NCBI GenBank assembly: GCA_044221315.1
Contig: JBGAPK010000005.1
Coordinates: forward strand, 1-64,000
Direction: 5' to 3'
Origin: JAFEBO01 sp044221315
GTDB taxonomy: Bacteria; Planctomycetota; Phycisphaerae; Phycisphaerales; UBA1924
DNA: 64,000 nt
Each line of letters begins with the position of its first letter. The stretch's first letter is position 1. This document shows, one piece after another, positions 60,854 to 64,000 of this stretch. Position numbers and translations under genes: made by a program. Under the pieces are notes generated by a model. That model worked only from the letters and a program-made list of their open reading frames with translations, did not search any database and was not told the origin of the DNA.

Positions 60854-63649
60854 TTACGGGCAGAGAAGGTCGTTGTACGCCGCGGCGAAGATGACGAAAT
60901 CGGTGTCGTCCACCTGGCGGTCGTCGTTCAGATCGGCCATGCACAGGCCGGGCAGATCGGCGCAGACCAGTTGGTCGTAAGCGCTGGCGAAGTTCACGAA
61001 GTCGGAGTCATCGACGAGCTGGTCGCTGTTGAGGTCGGCCGCGCAGGAGCGATTGGCCATGAGGGTGTGGTAGTCCTCGTCGAAGACCTTGCCGTTGCCG
61101 CTGACGTCGCCCTTGGCCCAGCCGGCGGGGCTGGCGAGCGAGCCGGTGTTGTAGTTCGCGGCCCATGTGTTGAAGTCGGTGATGTCGGTGCGTCGGCTGA
61201 GGTTCACGTCGCCGTAGCTGGTCTGGAGAGCCGTGAGAACCACATAGTCCACGTCGGCCTGGTTGATGACCAGGTCGCCGTTCATGTCGGCCGAGAGGTC
61301 AAAGTTGGCGGCCTTGGAAAGGTCGGTCCAGGAAGCCGCACCGGCGAAGGCCGGGTTGTTGAACTGCTGGTAGACGTAGTCGATATCGGCGGCGTTGATC
61401 ACACCGTCGGCGCCGACCGGGGCCCAGCCGCGGGCGATGCCGGCCGCGCCCTTGACGTCGGCGCGGGAAGCGCCGCCGGTATACGAAGCCCCGCCGCCGG
61501 CGGTGGCGAGCGTGGTGTTGAAGAAGTTGATCCCCAGGCAGGTCGGGCAGCTGATATTCGCCTGCATGTCGATTTCCTGGAAGGCGACATCGCGACGCAG
61601 GGCGCCGCCCTGGATGAGCAGGCCGTCGGCAAAGTAGCGGATGTCCTTCTTGTCGAAGTTTCCGTCGCCGTTGAAGTCGCCCAGGACTTCGATGATCGCG
61701 TCGGTGCCCGGTGCGCCCGCGAGCGGGCCCGAGCCGGCCGGGGCCGACCAGACTGCGCCGCCGGCGCGCTGGTTGTAGGCCTTGATCATCTCGGCGATGT
61801 CGCCGAAATCACGCACGCCGTTGCCGCTGAAATCGCCGGCGAACTTGTTGCGGGTCGTGAGGCTGCTGTTGTAATTGACGTTCGAACCGCCCTGGCTGAT
61901 GTAGTTCGCGCCGTTCGCAACGCCGTCGCTGTACACAACGCCCGTGGCGCGGGTGGGCACACGGCCGTTGGTGGTGGTGTTGAAGGAGTAGTAGATCGAC
62001 GCACCAAGCACGTTGTTGGCTCTGAGGTAGTTCTGCAGCGCCTGGGAGAACCCCGGGGTGGGCACGAGAGTGGTGGGAATCGTCGGGCTGTGAGCGTTGT
62101 CGAGGCCTTCGTTCAGGATGAAGTTAAACGCGAGAACTTCGCCCGGCATGAAGTCCGAGTCGGCCCCGCCGGGAACGCTGACGAACTCGGCGATGCTCTG
62201 GCGGATGTTGTTCATGTACGCCGCCGCGTAGGGGTTCTGCATCTTCGGCAGGCTGGCCCCGGTGCCACCGTCTGCAACAGACTCAGCGAGGGGTGAGCCT
62301 CGGGTGATCAACTGAGCCGGGCCGCCAATGACCCAGCCGTTGATGTCGTTATCAAGAACCGCGTCGATGTTCGGACGGCTGTAGGTGGTGCCGCCGAGGG
62401 TGTCGTTCTGGACCGCCAGAATCTCAAAGATCCCGTTGGCCAGCCAGCCCTGCTGCGAGGCAGCGCCGCGCTCGGGGCCGACGAAGCCGACGCCGAGGCG
62501 AGTGTTCTGCACCGTGGTTTCGACCTGGCCGTTTCCACCCTTATTGTCGGGAACGTACGAGGCGCCGAGAATCTGCTCGCCGGCGGCGTTGGACTGGGTG
62601 CCGCCGTTGCCGCCGACGTTATCCCCGTTGCAGGCCGAGGGATCGATACCGATCGTGTTTGCCCAGGCGTTACGCGTGCCCGAACCGACGTCGCGCGTGA
62701 TGGCGACCAGGTTTTCGCCGGAGGGCAAGCGGCCGGTGACAAACAGGTGCTGGAGCTGACTGTTCTTGATCTGCTGGTAGCCGGTGCCGATGTTGGTTAC
62801 GGGTGCGACGGGGGCGAAGGCCAGCGGCTGATCGAACAGAACGTTGGTGGCGTTGAGCGGCGGGGGATTCGACGGGTCATAGAAAACCGCGCCCGCAAGC
62901 GTGGGAAGAGTGCTTGCAAAGCCCGCGTTCACCGAGGTGCCCTGTGGATTGACCGAAGGACGGCTGGTGGTGCCGTACCCGGGGGTCTGAGGGGTGGCGA
63001 AGGGGTTGGACGTTCCGGAAATCTGCTGCGACCAGCGGCCGGGGACATCGCATGGAGCGATATCGATGCGGATGCCGCCGCCCGGGGTCACGGTGTTGGG
63101 GGCGGCCCAGATCGCGTCGAGCGTGGTCGTGTCAGCCACGACGGGGAAGCCGCGCGGGTTGCTGGTGTTTCCGTATTGCGCGCCGCCCGCGTAAGCGCTG
63201 CCGTTCCAGTAGCGGAAGCTGTTGTAGTACTGGAACGAGGCGTTGGCTGAGCTCAGCCCGGTGTAGGGAGAACCTGTGGAGGGAGCGGTCGACGCGTTGA
63301 GCGCCGAGAAGACCGTGAAGCCGGGATTGCCTCCGGCGTTGACGAGTTCGTTCACGCCGCGGACCGAGCCGACGCCGCTGTACTGAACAGCCCAGACCTG
63401 CGATGCCGGGAAGGGTGAGACCGTGCTGCCCGCCGCCGTGGGGGCGAGCTGCTGGATGCCGGTCTGGGCCTTGCCCGAGATTCCGTTCTTGTCCACGTCG
63501 ATGTAGTCGTTGGTCGAGCCCCGCGACTTGCAGAAGTTTTCGAGCAACGTCGCGCCGCTGATCGTAATGAGCTTTGGCTGCGCGAGTGCGACAGTTTGCA
63601 CCGTCGCCGCCAGGCCGCAGGCCGACACAAGCAACAGATTCATCTTCAT
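60854..63649 (-). CDS. Secreted PstS/PBP-like protein with dockerin-type repeats
   Basis: 931 residues with signal peptide LLLVSACGLAATVQTVALAQ. The first two thirds resemble a phosphate-type periplasmic binding protein: ITISGATLLENFC at the start, VWAVQYSGVGSVRGVNELV, LQHLFVTGRLPSGENLVAITR and DVGSGTRNAWANTIG (the oxyanion-binding 'GSGT' element). The last third has several calcium-loop motifs of dockerin type I: GDFSGNGVRDFGD, GDFNGDGNFDKKD, ADMNGDLVINQAD, GDVSGNGKVFDED, ADLNSDQLVDDSD and ADLNDDRQVDDTD. It may scavenge phosphate or anchor to a surface scaffold; no cohesin was seen. Confidence 0.8.
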   Translation of the reverse strand: MKMNLLLVSACGLAATVQTVALAQPKLITISGATLLENFCKSRGSTNDYIDVDKNGISGKAQTGIQQLAPTAAGSTVSPFPASQVWAVQYSGVGSVRGVNELVNAGGNPGFTVFSALNASTAPSTGSPYTGLSSANASFQYYNSFRYWNGSAYAGGAQYGNTSNPRGFPVVADTTTLDAIWAAPNTVTPGGGIRIDIAPCDVPGRWSQQISGTSNPFATPQTPGYGTTSRPSVNPQGTSVNAGFASTLPTLAGAVFYDPSNPPPLNATNVLFDQPLAFAPVAPVTNIGTGYQQIKNSQLQHLFVTGRLPSGENLVAITRDVGSGTRNAWANTIGIDPSACNGDNVGGNGGTQSNAAGEQILGASYVPDNKGGNGQVETTVQNTRLGVGFVGPERGAASQQGWLANGIFEILAVQNDTLGGTTYSRPNIDAVLDNDINGWVIGGPAQLITRGSPLAESVADGGTGASLPKMQNPYAAAYMNNIRQSIAEFVSVPGGADSDFMPGEVLAFNFILNEGLDNAHSPTIPTTLVPTPGFSQALQNYLRANNVLGASIYYSFNTTTNGRVPTRATGVVYSDGVANGANYISQGGSNVNYNSSLTTRNKFAGDFSGNGVRDFGDIAEMIKAYNQRAGGAVWSAPAGSGPLAGAPGTDAIIEVLGDFNGDGNFDKKDIRYFADGLLIQGGALRRDVAFQEIDMQANISCPTCLGINFFNTTLATAGGGASYTGGASRADVKGAAGIARGWAPVGADGVINAADIDYVYQQFNNPAFAGAASWTDLSKAANFDLSADMNGDLVINQADVDYVVLTALQTSYGDVNLSRRTDITDFNTWAANYNTGSLASPAGWAKGDVSGNGKVFDEDYHTLMANRSCAADLNSDQLVDDSDFVNFASAYDQLVCADLPGLCMADLNDDRQVDDTDFVIFAAAYNDLLCP

Positions 63650-63788
63650 TGTTCAACCTCTCTCAAAGAGCCCCGTTGGTGGATGTGCGACGCGCAAACC
63701 CACGCTCCGCCGGAAAGGTCCCGCTCTCCGATCGGATAACACAGTCCGGAAAAAGCCCCGCCCGCGTTGGCGAACGTGGTTTGCTGAA

Positions 63789-64000
63789 CTACTTGGGCTT
63801 GTCTTCAGCGGGGTCGTAGACCTGATTGAACCCCGTGAGCGAGTGGTAGCGGGTGCCCCACAGCCGCTTGGAGATCGAATCGACGACGCTCATGCGTTCG
63901 CTGTGGCCGTCAAAGAACACGAAGTTCGCGGCTCCGTAGGCCGCATCGGAGCCGGGGTGGTGACGCCCGACGACGTTCAGCGTGGTCTTGGAATAGACCA
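63789..64000 (-). CDS. H-X9-DG / DUF1559-type pseudopilin-like protein, C-terminal end (partial)
   Basis: Only the last 70 codons are in the window (stop TAG 63789-63791). The peptide NVVGRHHPGSDAAYGAANF followed by VFFDGHSERMSVVDSI is the C-terminal signature of planctomycete proteins with a prepilin-type leader and an H-x-DG motif. The His-to-DG gap here is 15 residues instead of nine. Such proteins are numerous in planctomycetes and are thought to be type II secretion- or pilus-related. It lies 139 bases upstream of the dockerin protein gene on the same strand. Confidence 0.7.
   Translation of the reverse strand, partial: VYSKTTLNVVGRHHPGSDAAYGAANFVFFDGHSERMSVVDSISKRLWGTRYHSLTGFNQVYDPAEDKPK

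Overview
The window is high-GC bacterial DNA that reads as a member of the Planctomycetota, most likely class Phycisphaerae. This is inferred from secreted proteins ending in a hydrophobic segment plus GRRRR, a secreted protein with dockerin-type calcium repeats, an H-X9-DG pseudopilin-like fragment, a giant two-partner-secretion adhesin and many large proteins of unknown function. Housekeeping synteny is bacterial and ordinary (SRP RNA-dnaX-ybaB; nuoJKLMN; pgsA-pgpA).

Layout. 1-1350: end of a ribosome hibernation factor gene, then nitrogen-PTS-like EIIA (ptsN) and HPr (ptsH) and a small unknown gene. 1384-5704: trpE on the minus strand, a divergent secreted unknown and a DUF4287/SRPBCC-like protein. 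5760-6480: a HigB/HigA-type toxin-antitoxin pair behind a near-perfect promoter. 6511-13278: arginine decarboxylase speA, a MalK/UgpC-type ATPase, two unknowns and a membrane PIN-TRAM protein. 13442-15753: SRP RNA, dnaX with a programmed -1 frameshift signal, and ybaB.

15796-42760 is the accessory core. A lipoprotein, a 1482-residue pseudokinase/transmembrane/SUMF1-like protein and a GT87-type glycosyltransferase are followed by tightly packed genes: a TagH-C-terminus-like protein, TssL/DotU, TssM/IcmF, TagF, a TpsB outer-membrane transporter and a 3.5-kresidue TpsA adhesin. No type VI tube, sheath, baseplate, spike or ClpV gene is in the window. The TagF stop codon directly abuts the TpsB start codon. 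This suggests that a type VI-like inner-membrane/phospho-control module has been wired to two-partner secretion; it is the best candidate here for an undescribed system.

42815-49856: nuoN, M, L, K, J on the minus strand, with His-rich insertions in NuoL and NuoM and a soluble insertion in NuoJ. 50108-53210: pgsA, pgpA, a small membrane protein and comM. 53211-55521: two GRRRR-terminated secreted proteins that share a duplicated upstream regulatory cassette; each has a strong intrinsic terminator. 55614-60817: threonine aldolase, a CPBP-like membrane protein, an hsp20 gene with a textbook sigma-54 promoter and an upstream dyad, an MFS permease and a methyltransferase. 60854-64000: a phosphate-binding-protein-like secreted protein with dockerin repeats, and the 3' end of an H-X9-DG protein gene.

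All assignments come from reading the sequence; no database search was run.
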